From positions 124,001-188,000 of the forward strand of contig NZ_JAOEIY010000008.1 of NCBI RefSeq assembly GCF_025966695.1: 64,000 bases of DNA. Reading direction: 5' to 3'. This DNA comes from Stutzerimonas sp. S1. Lineage in GTDB: Bacteria; Pseudomonadota; Gammaproteobacteria; Pseudomonadales; Pseudomonadaceae. The notes beneath the pieces are model-generated. The model did not search any database. It was given only the letters and a program-made list of their open reading frames with translations, and had not been told where the DNA came from. Within the stretch, counting starts at the first letter, position 1. Every line of letters begins with the position of its first letter. Below, in pieces: positions 52,109 to 61,510 of the stretch. A program made the position numbers and the translations under genes.

Positions 52109-54706
52109 TCAGGCGAACTCACAGACTAGTGCACCCTCGCCATCCAGCGTGGCATGTACCCGCTGCAGCGGCTCGCCACTGGCCATGGCATCGAGCAGGC
52201 GGTCCACCACCAGCGGTTGCAGGTGCTGCTCGATCAGATGGTCGATCAGGCGTGCACCGCTGTCGCTGCCGCCGCAGCGCTCGGAAAGGTGCGTGACCAG
52301 CGCCGGGCAATGGCTGAACTGCAGCTGGCGACGCTGCAGCCGCTCACCGAAGCGCGCCAGCTTGAGCGCAACCAGCTCGTCGAGCACCTCACCAGCGATC
52401 GGGTAATAGGGCACCACGCGCATGCGCCCGAGCAGGGCCGGCTTGAAGTGCTGCGACAGCTGCGGACGGATGGCGAGTTCCAGATCCTCGGCCGCCGGTC
52501 GCTGCCCGGCGGTGCAGAAACTGGCGATGCGCTCGCTGGCGAGGTTGCTGGTCATCAGGATCAGGGTGTTGCGGAAGTTGATCTCGCGGCCTTCACCGTC
52601 ATTCGCCACGCCCTTGTCGAAGATCTGGTAGAAGACGTTCATCACATCCGGATCGGCCTTTTCCACCTCGTCGAGCAGGATCACTGAGTAGGGTTTCTGC
52701 CGTGCCGCTTCGGTGAGCATGCCGCCTTCGCCGTAGCCGACATAGCCGGGAGGCGCGCCGATTAGGCGGGAAACGCTGTGCTTCTCCTGGAACTCGGACA
52801 TGTTGATCACGGTGAGGAAGCGCTCGCCGCCGTACAACAGGTCGGCCAGGGCGAGGGCGGTTTCGGTCTTGCCGACGCCGCTGGGGCCGACCAGCAGGAA
52901 CACGCCCACCGGCGCGTCGGGCTTGTTCAGCCCGGCCGCTGCCGCGCGCATGGCACGATCCAGCGCCTCCACGGCCTGTTCCTGACCGCGCACCCGGGCG
53001 CGCAGATCGGCGGCGAAGCTGGCGACCTGGGCGTTGTGCTCCCGGGCCAGCTGCGCCAGCGGCACGCCGGTCCAGTGACTGATCACCTCGGCCACCAGGC
53101 GCGGGCAGACCTCATGGCTGACCAGTCGCTGCTCGGCCTGGGCTGCCGCAAGTTCGGCCTGCACGGCGCGCAGCTCGGCCTCCAGTTCATCGAGCGATGT
53201 GGCCACGCGGTCCTCGATCGCATCGCCGCGGGCTTCGGCGGTGCGTTTGCGCAGGTCGAGCAGGCGCTCGGCGAGCAGGCGCTGCCTGGTCCAGCGGGAT
53301 TCGAGCAGCTCGATCTCGTCCCCCGCCGCGATCAGCCGTTGCTCCAGCCGCTCCAGGGCAGCCGTGTCGACCGGCAGGCCGGCGGCCAGATCGCGGCGCA
53401 TGGCTTCACGCTGGCGCTCGCCTTCGGCGATTTCGCCACGCAGGCGTTCCAGCGCCTCGGGCGCGGCGGCGAGGCTGATGCGCACCCGCGCGCAGGCGGT
53501 ATCCAGCACGTCGACGGCCTTGTCCGGCAGCTGCCGGCCGGCCAGGTAGCGCGCCGACAGCTCGGCGGCGGCCGTGACCGCATCGTCGCGCAGGTAGATG
53601 CCGTGACTCTTTTCGTAGACCGGCGCCAGCCCGCGCAGGATGGTGACGGCTTCCGGAACGCTCGGTTCGTGCAGTTGCACCGGCTGGAAGCGCCGGGCCA
53701 GGGCCGGGTCCTTCTCGAAGTATTTCTTGTACTCGCTCCAGGTCGTTGCAGCGATGGTGCGCAGCTCGCCGCGTGCCAGTGCCGGCTTGAGCAGGTTGGC
53801 CGCATCGCCGCTGCCGGCCTGGCCGCCGGCGCCAATCAGGGTATGGGCCTCGTCGATAAACAGGATGATCGGCTTCGGTGAACCTTTCACCTCGTCGATC
53901 ACGCCCTGCAGACGGCGTTCGAATTCGCCCTTTACGCTGGCGCCGGCCTGCAGCAGGCCGAGGTCCAGGCAGAGCAGCTCGACGCCCTTCAGTGCCGCAG
54001 GCACTTCCCCGCTGACGATGCGCAGCGCCAGGCCTTCGACGATGGCGGTCTTACCGACCCCGGCTTCGCCGACCACGATCGGATTGTTCTTCCGCCGCCG
54101 GGCAAGGATGTCGATCATCTGGCGGATCGCCGAGTCGCGGCAGAGCACCGGATCGAGCTTGCCGTCACGGGCCTGTTGGGTGAAGTTGTGGGTAAAGCGC
54201 GCCAGGTTCGACTCGCCACCGGCAGCAGGTTTGCCAGTGCTGCCTTGCGACTGCTGGCTGAGGGCGAAGTCGCGCAGGCGCTCGGCATCCAGCCGGGCCA
54301 GCAATGGCTGGTAATGACTGCCTGCATAGCGCAGCGGATTGCGCAGCAGGGCGAGAATCAGCGCGGCCTGGTCGATCTGGCTCTGCGCCAGCTCCAGGCT
54401 CGCCACCAGCAAGGCATCCTGCAGCCATTGCACCAGTTCGGTGGAAAACACCGGGTTGCGCGACTCGCTGTGCTCGCCGCGCGGTTGCAGCGCCTGGGTC
54501 AGTGCGCCGGCATCCACCTCGGCATCCTGCAGCGCCCGCGCCAGCAGCCCTTCGGAACGCTCGAGCAGGCCGAGCAGCAGGTCCTCGACGAGGATCTTGC
54601 TGCCGCCACGTACCACGCAGCGTTCGGCTGCGCCTTCCAGATCCTGTTTACTGGGGGCATCCAGGGCTTGCACCAGTTGCTGTAAGTCGACGTTGATCAT
54701 GTCCAT
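52109..54706 (-). CDS. tssH: T6SS disassembly ATPase TssH (ClpV)
   Basis: An 865-residue Hsp100-family protein with a Clp N-terminal domain (about 1-160) and two AAA+ domains, Walker A motifs VVGEAGVGKT (about 215) and LVGPSGVGKTE (about 600). The C-terminus is small-domain type. It recycles contracted TssB/TssC sheath. It lies between tssG and the sigma-54 regulator, in the HSI-II order. All ATPase motifs are intact. Confidence 0.95.
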   Translation of the reverse strand: MDMINVDLQQLVQALDAPSKQDLEGAAERCVVRGGSKILVEDLLLGLLERSEGLLARALQDAEVDAGALTQALQPRGEHSESRNPVFSTELVQWLQDALLVASLELAQSQIDQAALILALLRNPLRYAGSHYQPLLARLDAERLRDFALSQQSQGSTGKPAAGGESNLARFTHNFTQQARDGKLDPVLCRDSAIRQMIDILARRRKNNPIVVGEAGVGKTAIVEGLALRIVSGEVPAALKGVELLCLDLGLLQAGASVKGEFERRLQGVIDEVKGSPKPIILFIDEAHTLIGAGGQAGSGDAANLLKPALARGELRTIAATTWSEYKKYFEKDPALARRFQPVQLHEPSVPEAVTILRGLAPVYEKSHGIYLRDDAVTAAAELSARYLAGRQLPDKAVDVLDTACARVRISLAAAPEALERLRGEIAEGERQREAMRRDLAAGLPVDTAALERLEQRLIAAGDEIELLESRWTRQRLLAERLLDLRKRTAEARGDAIEDRVATSLDELEAELRAVQAELAAAQAEQRLVSHEVCPRLVAEVISHWTGVPLAQLAREHNAQVASFAADLRARVRGQEQAVEALDRAMRAAAAGLNKPDAPVGVFLLVGPSGVGKTETALALADLLYGGERFLTVINMSEFQEKHSVSRLIGAPPGYVGYGEGGMLTEAARQKPYSVILLDEVEKADPDVMNVFYQIFDKGVANDGEGREINFRNTLILMTSNLASERIASFCTAGQRPAAEDLELAIRPQLSQHFKPALLGRMRVVPYYPIAGEVLDELVALKLARFGERLQRRQLQFSHCPALVTHLSERCGGSDSGARLIDHLIEQHLQPLVVDRLLDAMASGEPLQRVHATLDGEGALVCEFA

Positions 54707-54711
54707 CTTCC

Positions 54712-55719
54712 TTAATGAGTCTTGCTGCCCAGGGTGACCAAGCCGTCGGCGCGTTCGCGTCCGAGCCAGCTGGTCCAGCCGAGGCGGCAGTTGTTGTCGG
54801 CGCCGATGCGCAGTTCACGGATCTCGTCCGGGCGGAGCTCCAGGCGCAGGTCGTAATCCAGCGGATCGCGCAGGGTGAAGCGCACCAGCGCACAGAGCGG
54901 CTGGTAGCCGCTGCCAATGGGCAGGAATTCGTGGAAGCGATTCCAGTCCAGCTGGCGGATATGGATGCGGAACTTGCCGCCGCGGTCGCGGACCCGCTCG
55001 CCGAGCACCAGGCTCTCGCCCAGCTGGCTGTTGGCCTGGCCGAGGCGGTTGCGTTGTTCGCCGAGGATTTCCACCTGGCGCTCCAGGCATTGTTCGATGT
55101 TCAGCTCGGCGTGCTTGAAGTAGTAGCGCAGTACCGATTCGATCAATGCCGCTGAATGTGCGCGCAGGCTGAGCAGGCCGAGATAGGGCAGCAGGCGCTT
55201 CCAGTTCAGTTCCGGCGCGCTGCGGATGGCCTCGCCGCTGAGCCCGACCAGGGCGAACAGCTGCTCCGAGAAGGGGTCATGGGCGCCGCTGGTGAAGCGA
55301 GCGCGGTATCGGTACTTTTGCCAGATCGGCAGCAGCAGGCGCTGTAGGCGGTTGTTGAACAGGTCGAGGAAGTCGCGGGTCGGGTTGCCGTCCTCGCTGT
55401 CGCCAAGTGCTTGTTCGCCGTAGAAGGCCGGCAGCGGCGAGCCGGCGCCGAAAAGACTGACCAGGTTGATGCGCAGGCGCGCGCGCCACTCGCCGTGCTC
55501 CTGGAAGAACTGCACCTGCTCGATATCACTGCCGGGAAAGCCCAGGCTCGGATTGGCCTGGAATTCCAGGCGCTCGTAGAGCGCCTCGTCATCCAGACCG
55601 GGATTGAGCTGGCGCAGGCGATCGAGCACCAGCAGCACACCCTGGAACAGGCTGTACTCGCGGATGCCGCGGTTGAGCGGTTTCAGAGCAGCGGTTGCTG
55701 ACCCATGCGCGGCGTCCAT
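54712..55719 (-). CDS. tssG: T6SS baseplate protein TssG
   Basis: A 335-residue protein with the TssG pattern: FFQGVLLVLDRLR-like N-terminus (FQGVLLVLDRLRQLNPG), ARLRINLVSLFGAGSPLPAFYGEQ in the first third and LLPYLGLLSLRAHSAALIESVLRYYFKHAELNIEQC in the middle. TssG forms the baseplate wedge with TssF. It starts inside the end of tssF (37-bp overlap), indicating coupling. Confidence 0.94.
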   Translation of the reverse strand: MDAAHGSATAALKPLNRGIREYSLFQGVLLVLDRLRQLNPGLDDEALYERLEFQANPSLGFPGSDIEQVQFFQEHGEWRARLRINLVSLFGAGSPLPAFYGEQALGDSEDGNPTRDFLDLFNNRLQRLLLPIWQKYRYRARFTSGAHDPFSEQLFALVGLSGEAIRSAPELNWKRLLPYLGLLSLRAHSAALIESVLRYYFKHAELNIEQCLERQVEILGEQRNRLGQANSQLGESLVLGERVRDRGGKFRIHIRQLDWNRFHEFLPIGSGYQPLCALVRFTLRDPLDYDLRLELRPDEIRELRIGADNNCRLGWTSWLGRERADGLVTLGSKTH

Positions 55720-57473
55720 TGGTACACCTCTCCCTGTGTGCTCTGTACGCGCAGCTCGTGATACGAGTTGAGGCTGGCGTAGAGGGCGAAGAATTCGTTG
55801 AGCACCGAGGCGAAGAGGAACAGATCGCCCTCACCGATGAAGCCGTCCTGGTTCATGGTCAGTTCGGTACGTACGCCACGCACCGGCAGCCCGCGATGCA
55901 GGCGATCGACGTGCTGGTGGGCGATGTGAGTCAGGCCGCCGAGGCGCCGCCGGCTGACGTTCTCGGCGTGCTTGTCGTAATAACGTGGTAGGTCGTAGGT
56001 CTCGAGGATCACCTTGAGCGCCTCGACGTTGGCCAATGACAGGTAGTTCAGCGACATGTTGCTGATCAGTTTCCACAGATAGTCGCGCTGCAGCGGCGGC
56101 GCGTAGCTCGGGGTGACCGCCGAGATATTGCGGAAGCTGAGGAACTCCGGGGTGTCTTCGCTGGGCTTGCAGATGTCGCCGAGCTTCAGTTGGCGCGGCA
56201 GGTTCTGGTTGGTGCAGGTCAGCTCGATGGACAGCGTCTCGTGCTGGTCGAGGTTGCGCAGTCCGAAGCTGAGCCAGGTTTCCTGTCCTTCTCCGAGCAG
56301 CGAAGGTTGCTGGCGCACGCTGTAGTGCGGCCGCGCCACTGGCACATCGAAGCTGGCGTCATGCTCGAAGGACTCGAACGGTACGTATTCTTCGTAGCCC
56401 ATGCCGCCGGGTTTCCAGCCGGTCACCCGATCCACCGAGAACACGCCGCATTGTTGCGTATCGTACTCGGCTGGCAGCAGCAGGTACTGGTCCTGCTTGC
56501 CGTCCAGGCGGATCGGGATGGCATCGTGCGGGAACAGGTTGACCACCGGCGTGCAGTACAGGCGCACGTTGTCCAGCGTCGGACGTATGCGCTGCACGCC
56601 GGCCTTGCGAATGTCGAAGCGCAGCTCCAGGCCGCGGGCCTGCTTGAGCAAATCTTCGGGGATGCGCTGAATGATCTCCAGGCCCTTGAGGTCGACGAAG
56701 AGAAACTTGTCCGGGAAGGCGAAATATTCCTGCAGGTAGCGATAACCGCGGAATGTATTGAGCGGGTAGGGGATCAGCGCCTCATCCTCGGCGAATCCCA
56801 CCGGTTCGACCTGCTTGGCGTTGAGCTGCAAGGGCGTCAGCGGTCGGCCATCCGTACCGGTCAGCGGATGACCCTGCGCGTCCAGCGGCACCAGCTCGAT
56901 GCCGCCCAGATGCCGCAACAGGCTCAGGTAGAGCAGCTGGCTGATATAGGGCTCGCCTGCCAGGTGCAGGCGCAGATGGTTGAGACCGATCTCGCAGAGA
57001 TGGCCATCGGCGCTCATCTGCAAGCGCAAGCTGAGCAGCGCCCCGGTGCCCTTGACCGAATACTCCAGCGCCTGCAACGCCAGCGGCAGCACCTCGGTGG
57101 CGTAGGCGGTACGAAAGCAGCAACTCACGCCCTGCACCGGATTGGATTCCACCGGCGTATTGCGCGGCACCGTTAGCGCCGGGCCGGGTCGCTTCAGCGG
57201 ATCGAACTGCAGCATGCTGAAGGCCGGCAGCGGGCGCATGTAGTTCGGCCACAACAGATGCATCAGCGAGTGGGTCAGCTCCGGCAGCTCGTCATCGAGC
57301 TTCTGCCGCAGCCGCCCGGTGAGAAAGGCGAACCCTTCGAGCAGCCGCTCGACATCCGGATCGCGCCCGGCCTGCCCGAGGAATGGCGCCAGCGCCGGGC
57401 TGCGCTCGGCGAAGCGCTTGCCCAGCTGGCGCAGGGCGGTGAGCTCGCTCTGGTAGTAATGGTTGAAAGACAT
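55683..57473 (-). CDS. tssF: T6SS baseplate protein TssF
   Basis: A 596-residue protein with the family start (MSFNHYYQSELTALRQLGKRFAERSPALAPFLG) and further TssF blocks (LLWPNYMRPLPAFSMLQF). It builds the baseplate wedge with TssE, TssG and TssK. The gene is separated from tssE by the effector cassette (57529-61087), whereas tssE and tssF are normally adjacent. It is 55 bp downstream of the last cassette gene. Confidence 0.95.
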   Translation of the reverse strand: MSFNHYYQSELTALRQLGKRFAERSPALAPFLGQAGRDPDVERLLEGFAFLTGRLRQKLDDELPELTHSLMHLLWPNYMRPLPAFSMLQFDPLKRPGPALTVPRNTPVESNPVQGVSCCFRTAYATEVLPLALQALEYSVKGTGALLSLRLQMSADGHLCEIGLNHLRLHLAGEPYISQLLYLSLLRHLGGIELVPLDAQGHPLTGTDGRPLTPLQLNAKQVEPVGFAEDEALIPYPLNTFRGYRYLQEYFAFPDKFLFVDLKGLEIIQRIPEDLLKQARGLELRFDIRKAGVQRIRPTLDNVRLYCTPVVNLFPHDAIPIRLDGKQDQYLLLPAEYDTQQCGVFSVDRVTGWKPGGMGYEEYVPFESFEHDASFDVPVARPHYSVRQQPSLLGEGQETWLSFGLRNLDQHETLSIELTCTNQNLPRQLKLGDICKPSEDTPEFLSFRNISAVTPSYAPPLQRDYLWKLISNMSLNYLSLANVEALKVILETYDLPRYYDKHAENVSRRRLGGLTHIAHQHVDRLHRGLPVRGVRTELTMNQDGFIGEGDLFLFASVLNEFFALYASLNSYHELRVQSTQGEVYQWTPRMGQQPLL

Positions 57474-57528
57474 GTCTAACGATTCATCCTTGTCGTTTCG
57501 TGTCCGGCGCGCTTGCGCGGCGGGGCTT

Positions 57529-57891
57529 CTAGCGTCGGCGATAGCATCCCGTGGAGGTGTCCATGTTCACGAGCAGGCAGTTGCCGTGTGGCTTCAGCCT
57601 CATCCCGTCGAAAAAGGCCCTCGGCCCGCGTTCGCGCAACTCGATCTGCCCGTCCACCATTGCCCAGTGCCCTCGACCCTGGATGTCGAGGCTGCCGTAG
57701 TAGAGCACCGCCTCGAACGTGCCCTGTTCCTGGAGCAGCAGCTGTGAGCCCATTTCCATCACACCGATCAGTTCGTAACGCCCGGCCAGTTCTCGCGGCG
57801 GCGGGGAAGTGTTGGTGCAGGCGGCCAATATCAGCGCGAGGGCGGCGAGCGCCAGGCGGGCGCAGCGTGAGGAGGGTTTACCACGAGCCAT
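57529..57891 (-). CDS. Putative lipoprotein at the end of the Tle1 cassette
   Basis: A 120-residue protein with a basic start, hydrophobic segment and lipobox (LAACTN, cysteine about 24). The remainder is a compact beta-rich domain (ELAGRYELIGVMEMGSQLLLQEQGTFEAVLYYGSLDIQGRGHW) with a terminal cysteine pair. Its start lies inside the end of the preceding immunity-like gene (14-bp overlap), so it belongs to the effector-immunity cassette. It may be an additional immunity or accessory lipoprotein. I do not recognise the family; it is not a copy of the two preceding genes. Confidence 0.68.
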   Translation of the reverse strand: MARGKPSSRCARLALAALALILAACTNTSPPPRELAGRYELIGVMEMGSQLLLQEQGTFEAVLYYGSLDIQGRGHWAMVDGQIELRERGPRAFFDGMRLKPHGNCLLVNMDTSTGCYRRR

Positions 57892-58522
57892 AGGGCACCC
57901 CGTGTTGCTCGATATAGGCCTTGGCCTCATCCGAGAGGAAGTAATAGTGCCCATCGGACTTGCCGCCGTATGGTCCGACCTTGCTGATAGCCGCCTCGAA
58001 GCGGCCGATTTCGATGGAGTCCAGGCAGGGGCCGCCGACCCAGGCCTTGGCGATACCGCCGGGGGCCAGGCCGATGGTGATGACCTTGCGATACATGCCC
58101 TCGACGATGCGCTTTTCTCCAAGACAGTAAGGAGCATGTGGCTTGAGCATTTCCTCGCGCACCCATTTGGGAATATTGATGCGTACGTTGTAGGTCTGCG
58201 GCTCGACCAGCGATTGCCAGCGCACGAAGATGATTTCCGGCAGGTCGATACCGGGCAGGTTCTTGCCCTTGCCTCCGGATACTCGATCAGGCCAGCCGGA
58301 GGAGCTGCCGGTATAGGAAACGATACCGCTATAGACTTCGCTGTAGGCCAGCCCACGGCGATCGATCACGTCCACGCTTTCGACCCAGACCTCCATATGT
58401 TCGGGAGCGCCAAGTCCGACGAACCAGGCACGATAGGGCAGTCCGGGCTGGCCCTGGCTGGTGGCACAGCCGCCGAGTAGAAGCAGGGCGCAGGCGAGGA
58501 GGAAGGTTTTACCAGGAGCCAT
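57878..58522 (-). CDS. DUF2931-like lipoprotein, second copy (putative Tle1 immunity)
   Basis: A 214-residue lipoprotein (lipobox LLGGC, cysteine about 19) closely similar along its entire length to the neighbouring 217-residue gene product; shared blocks include EIIFVRWQSLVEPQTYNVRINIP and GGIAKAWVGGPCL. DUF2931 lipoproteins act as Tli-type antitoxins for Tle1 phospholipases. The start ATG overlaps the previous gene by 14 bp, and the same overlap recurs at its 3' end, consistent with tandem duplication. Divergence is concentrated between about residues 60-85 and at positions 130-140. Confidence 0.82.
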   Translation of the reverse strand: MAPGKTFLLACALLLLGGCATSQGQPGLPYRAWFVGLGAPEHMEVWVESVDVIDRRGLAYSEVYSGIVSYTGSSSGWPDRVSGGKGKNLPGIDLPEIIFVRWQSLVEPQTYNVRINIPKWVREEMLKPHAPYCLGEKRIVEGMYRKVITIGLAPGGIAKAWVGGPCLDSIEIGRFEAAISKVGPYGGKSDGHYYFLSDEAKAYIEQHGVPYGSW

Positions 58523-59162
58523 AGGGCACCCCGTGTTGCTCGATATAGGCCTTGGCTTTGTCGGAAAGCGGACGATGTTCTCCGTTGGATTTCCCGCCGT
58601 ATGGTCCGACCTTGCTGATAGCCGCTTCGAAGCGACCGATTTCAATGGGCTCCAGGCAGGGGCCGCCGACCCAGGCCTTGGCGATACCGCCGGGTGCCAG
58701 ACCGATGGTGATGTCGTGTCGGTACAAACCGTCGATCACCCGCTTGTCCGCCTGGCAATAGGAGGAATGCTGCTCGAGCATTTCTTCGCGTACCCATTCT
58801 GGGATGTTGATACGCACGTTGTAGGTCTGCGGCTCGACCAGCGATTGCCAGCGTACGAAGATGATTTCAGGCAGGTCGATGCCCGGCAGGTTCTTGCCGG
58901 CGCCGCTACCTACGCGCTTTGGCCACCCTCGTGGATTGCCGCTGTTGTTGGAGGGGGACTGGATTGCCACGATGCCGCTATGCACTTGTTCATAGGCCAG
59001 TCCTCGGCGGTCGATCACGTCCACGCTTTCCACCCAGACTTCCATATAGTTGGGCGCCAGCAGCCCAACGTACCAGGCATTAAATGGCAGCTTTGGCTGA
59101 CTCTGGCTGGTGGCACAGCCGCCGAGCAGGAATAGTGCGCATGCAAGCAGGAAGGTTCTCAT
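58509..59162 (-). CDS. DUF2931-like lipoprotein, first copy (putative Tle1 immunity)
   Basis: A 217-residue lipoprotein with signal peptide and lipobox (LFLLGGC, cysteine about 16), then a periplasmic DUF2931-like domain (YMEVWVESVDVIDRRGLAY and EIIFVRWQSLVEPQTYNVRIN). The ATG overlaps the effector stop by four bases, the tightest coupling in the cassette, so this copy is the most likely cognate immunity protein to the PAAR-Tle1 lipase. Periplasmic location fits protection against a phospholipase delivered to the periplasm. Confidence 0.85.
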   Translation of the reverse strand: MRTFLLACALFLLGGCATSQSQPKLPFNAWYVGLLAPNYMEVWVESVDVIDRRGLAYEQVHSGIVAIQSPSNNSGNPRGWPKRVGSGAGKNLPGIDLPEIIFVRWQSLVEPQTYNVRINIPEWVREEMLEQHSSYCQADKRVIDGLYRHDITIGLAPGGIAKAWVGGPCLEPIEIGRFEAAISKVGPYGGKSNGEHRPLSDKAKAYIEQHGVPYGSW

Positions 59163-61087
59163 TCGGGGTAACCCTGTTGCGGCTTGTTGTTATAGGTCAG
59201 GCGGACGTTGGGGGCTGGCTTGCTGATCAGCAGGCCACTGCTGGGCGTCCAGTGAGCTGAGAGGTGGATATAGCGTGACCAGAGCAGGCGCTCGTCCTCT
59301 TCGTCCAGGCCGTATCGGCTCCCTTGGGCATAGGCCAACAGGTGACTGGCAGTCTTTTGAAGCTCAGCGGGTATTGCGGTTGTGCTTTCCTGTTCGTCGA
59401 TAAAGTCGAACGGAACGCCGTATTGCACAGCCAGCTCTCGCATTACTCTCAGATAGATAAGCGACAATTCGCCACGAACCTGCCGTTTGATGGGCAGCAG
59501 GCCGTAGACCACGTCCTCCGGCGGCCGCTTGAAGCCGCGCTCGTGAAAGACAGGTTTACGACTGGGCCAGACCTTGGGTTCCTTCAGCGCTTCGTCAGGC
59601 AGGCCGAGGGCCTTCCATTGGTGATATTGCCGCCAGGTCTCGCGCGAGGCATGGGTCTGTTCGGGTGGCGTATTGGCCGGCACTGTGGAGCTGAGCGGAC
59701 GACTCAGCAGCAGGCGCTCGAGCATTAGGGGGCGGTAGCCGCCGCCAATATCCGAGTGCGCGCCGGGCAGGCAGATTTCCTGGTGATCCGGGGCGACCCT
59801 GTTGAGGGCGAAGTTCCAGCGCTTCTCGTCGCGGGCGGTCAGTTGCAGCACCTTGCGCGCGCAGCCGGGCGGCAGATAAAGGTTGATGCCGGGGTTGAGG
59901 TGGTTGGCTGGTTCATAGTCGCCGTTCAGCGGGTCGATCACGGCAGCCACGGTATCGAACAGGCCGATAAAGTTGATACGGGCATGGGCAGCCCAGTCGA
60001 AGTTGTCGACCAAGCCGAACTGGCCGGGTTGCAGGGGGCCTGCCAGTACGCCGCCGCCGGGCTTGAGCAGTTCGTTGGCGAAATGCCGGGCCGCCGCTGC
60101 ACCGCGGCTGAAACCGAAGATATCGAACTCCAGAGTGTCGATTTGCAGGTCGGGGGTGTTTTCCAACAAGCGGCGCAGTTGCTTGACGATTTCATCGGGG
60201 CTCTTTCTCACTCGCGCCTGTATTCCGGTGTCGCCCCGCCCGGTGATCTGCCCATAAAGCGAGTCGGCTTCGCCACTGCTGGTGCCGATACCTTCCATAT
60301 AGATACGGACAACAGCGGATTCGGCATTGGTTGCTAGAGGTTGGTCGGTATCGTCCCGATACAACCCATACAACCGTGCCACATTGCTTGGCGCATTGCC
60401 GTAGCTGCCGTCGGGAGCCTGCGTGAAATAGCCGTCACCGTTGCTGCCGCTGAAACCATGGCTTTGGCAGTACTCGATGACTTCCTGCAGGGTGCGCTCG
60501 CCCACCAACTGCAGATCGTCCTGGCGACATTGCTCGGTGACGGCGGCGTTGGCCAGGTTGTTGCCGGTGCCGTCGAAGAACACGCCGATTCGCAGGGTGA
60601 TGCCCTGGCGCGCCTGTTGCTGCGGCTGCTCGACCAGCTCCTCTTCCTCATCTTCTTCTTCCAGGCCCAACGGCGCGAGGTCCCCCGGCTCTTCCTGCCA
60701 GGCGCGGGCTATCGGTTCAGATGAGCGAAAGGCCTCGGCGGCAGCGGCCGCCGCAGTAACTGCCTTGGCAATTCCAAGGGCAGCGGGGGCAAGGAAGGGG
60801 GCCGCGTTGTGGCTGCTGCCGATGACCACGGTCCCCGAACCCGCGGTCACGGTATTGCCATGACTCCCCACACTGCCCACCACCGCAGCCGGTTTGCCGT
60901 CGATCAGCACATTGGGAATCACTGCGCTGGCCATCGCGCCGCCGCAGGCGGAGGCGTCGCCTTGGCGCGCGGCCGGCAAGCCGTCGAACAGCACGTCGGG
61001 TGAGCCGACGGCGATGGGGTTGGTGCCATGGCCTGTCTTCGGACAAGCAGTGGGGTCGCCGAGGCGGGCTGCGGGTTTGCCGGACAT
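59159..61087 (-). CDS. PAAR-domain T6SS lipase effector (Tle1-like, DUF2235)
   Basis: A 642-residue fusion. Residues 1-95 are a PAAR spike-tip domain (PAARLGDPTACPKTGHG and repeats). After an Ala-rich helix (about 100-120) and acidic linker (135-160) comes a DUF2235 alpha/beta-hydrolase (about 163-600) opening FFDGTGNN (170-177). Likely catalytic triad: S327 in GFSRG, D378 in GLFDTV, H444 in PGAHSDIGGG. Tle1 enzymes hydrolyse phospholipids. It lies inside the core operon between tssE and tssF and is followed by two immunity-like genes. The PAAR domain suggests it is loaded on the VgrG tip. Well supported by motif and context. Confidence 0.9.
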   Translation of the reverse strand: MSGKPAARLGDPTACPKTGHGTNPIAVGSPDVLFDGLPAARQGDASACGGAMASAVIPNVLIDGKPAAVVGSVGSHGNTVTAGSGTVVIGSSHNAAPFLAPAALGIAKAVTAAAAAAEAFRSSEPIARAWQEEPGDLAPLGLEEEDEEEELVEQPQQQARQGITLRIGVFFDGTGNNLANAAVTEQCRQDDLQLVGERTLQEVIEYCQSHGFSGSNGDGYFTQAPDGSYGNAPSNVARLYGLYRDDTDQPLATNAESAVVRIYMEGIGTSSGEADSLYGQITGRGDTGIQARVRKSPDEIVKQLRRLLENTPDLQIDTLEFDIFGFSRGAAAARHFANELLKPGGGVLAGPLQPGQFGLVDNFDWAAHARINFIGLFDTVAAVIDPLNGDYEPANHLNPGINLYLPPGCARKVLQLTARDEKRWNFALNRVAPDHQEICLPGAHSDIGGGYRPLMLERLLLSRPLSSTVPANTPPEQTHASRETWRQYHQWKALGLPDEALKEPKVWPSRKPVFHERGFKRPPEDVVYGLLPIKRQVRGELSLIYLRVMRELAVQYGVPFDFIDEQESTTAIPAELQKTASHLLAYAQGSRYGLDEEDERLLWSRYIHLSAHWTPSSGLLISKPAPNVRLTYNNKPQQGYPE

Positions 61088-61098
61088 CCGTTGTCTCC

Positions 61099-61506
61099 TT
61101 ACTGGACCTTGACCTGTCCGCTGCCATCCAGGCTGGCGGAGAAGCTGACCTGACGTTTTAGACGATCTACTTCGAGCAGGCCTTCGATGGTGAAGGCGAG
61201 GGTCAATGGATCGTGGGTGCGCGGCAGCGACAGCACGCGAACCTGGGTCAGCCTGGGTTCGTACGCTTCGATGAAGCGTTCGATAGCGATACGCGCCTGC
61301 TGCAGCGAGTCGTGCAGCGACAGGCGCATATCGTTGAGATCGGGCAACCCGTAGTCGGGCAGCGTTTGCACGCTGCCCGCTCGGGTGCTGAGCATCTTGG
61401 CCAGATGGGCAGCCACCGAGGCCATCGCCGCGACTTCGCGGCTCCAGCCGGAACGTCGCGCGGCGTCACCGCCGAGGCGTTCGAAGAGGCTGCCGTATCC
61501 GTTCAA
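61099..61506 (-). CDS. tssE: T6SS baseplate protein TssE
   Basis: A 135-residue gp25-like protein. The family blocks SLFERLGG at the start, LPDYGLPDLNDMRLSLHDSLQQARIAIERFIEAYEPRL in the middle and the final beta-strands are intact. No ATG is available at the correct distance; TTG at 61506 follows GGAGTAAGCAC, an 8-nt spacing from the Shine-Dalgarno, which itself overlaps the tssC stop. It is followed by the PAAR-Tle1 gene 11 bp later. Confidence 0.92.
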   Translation of the reverse strand: MNGYGSLFERLGGDAARRSGWSREVAAMASVAAHLAKMLSTRAGSVQTLPDYGLPDLNDMRLSLHDSLQQARIAIERFIEAYEPRLTQVRVLSLPRTHDPLTLAFTIEGLLEVDRLKRQVSFSASLDGSGQVKVQ

Positions 61507-61510
61507 GTGC

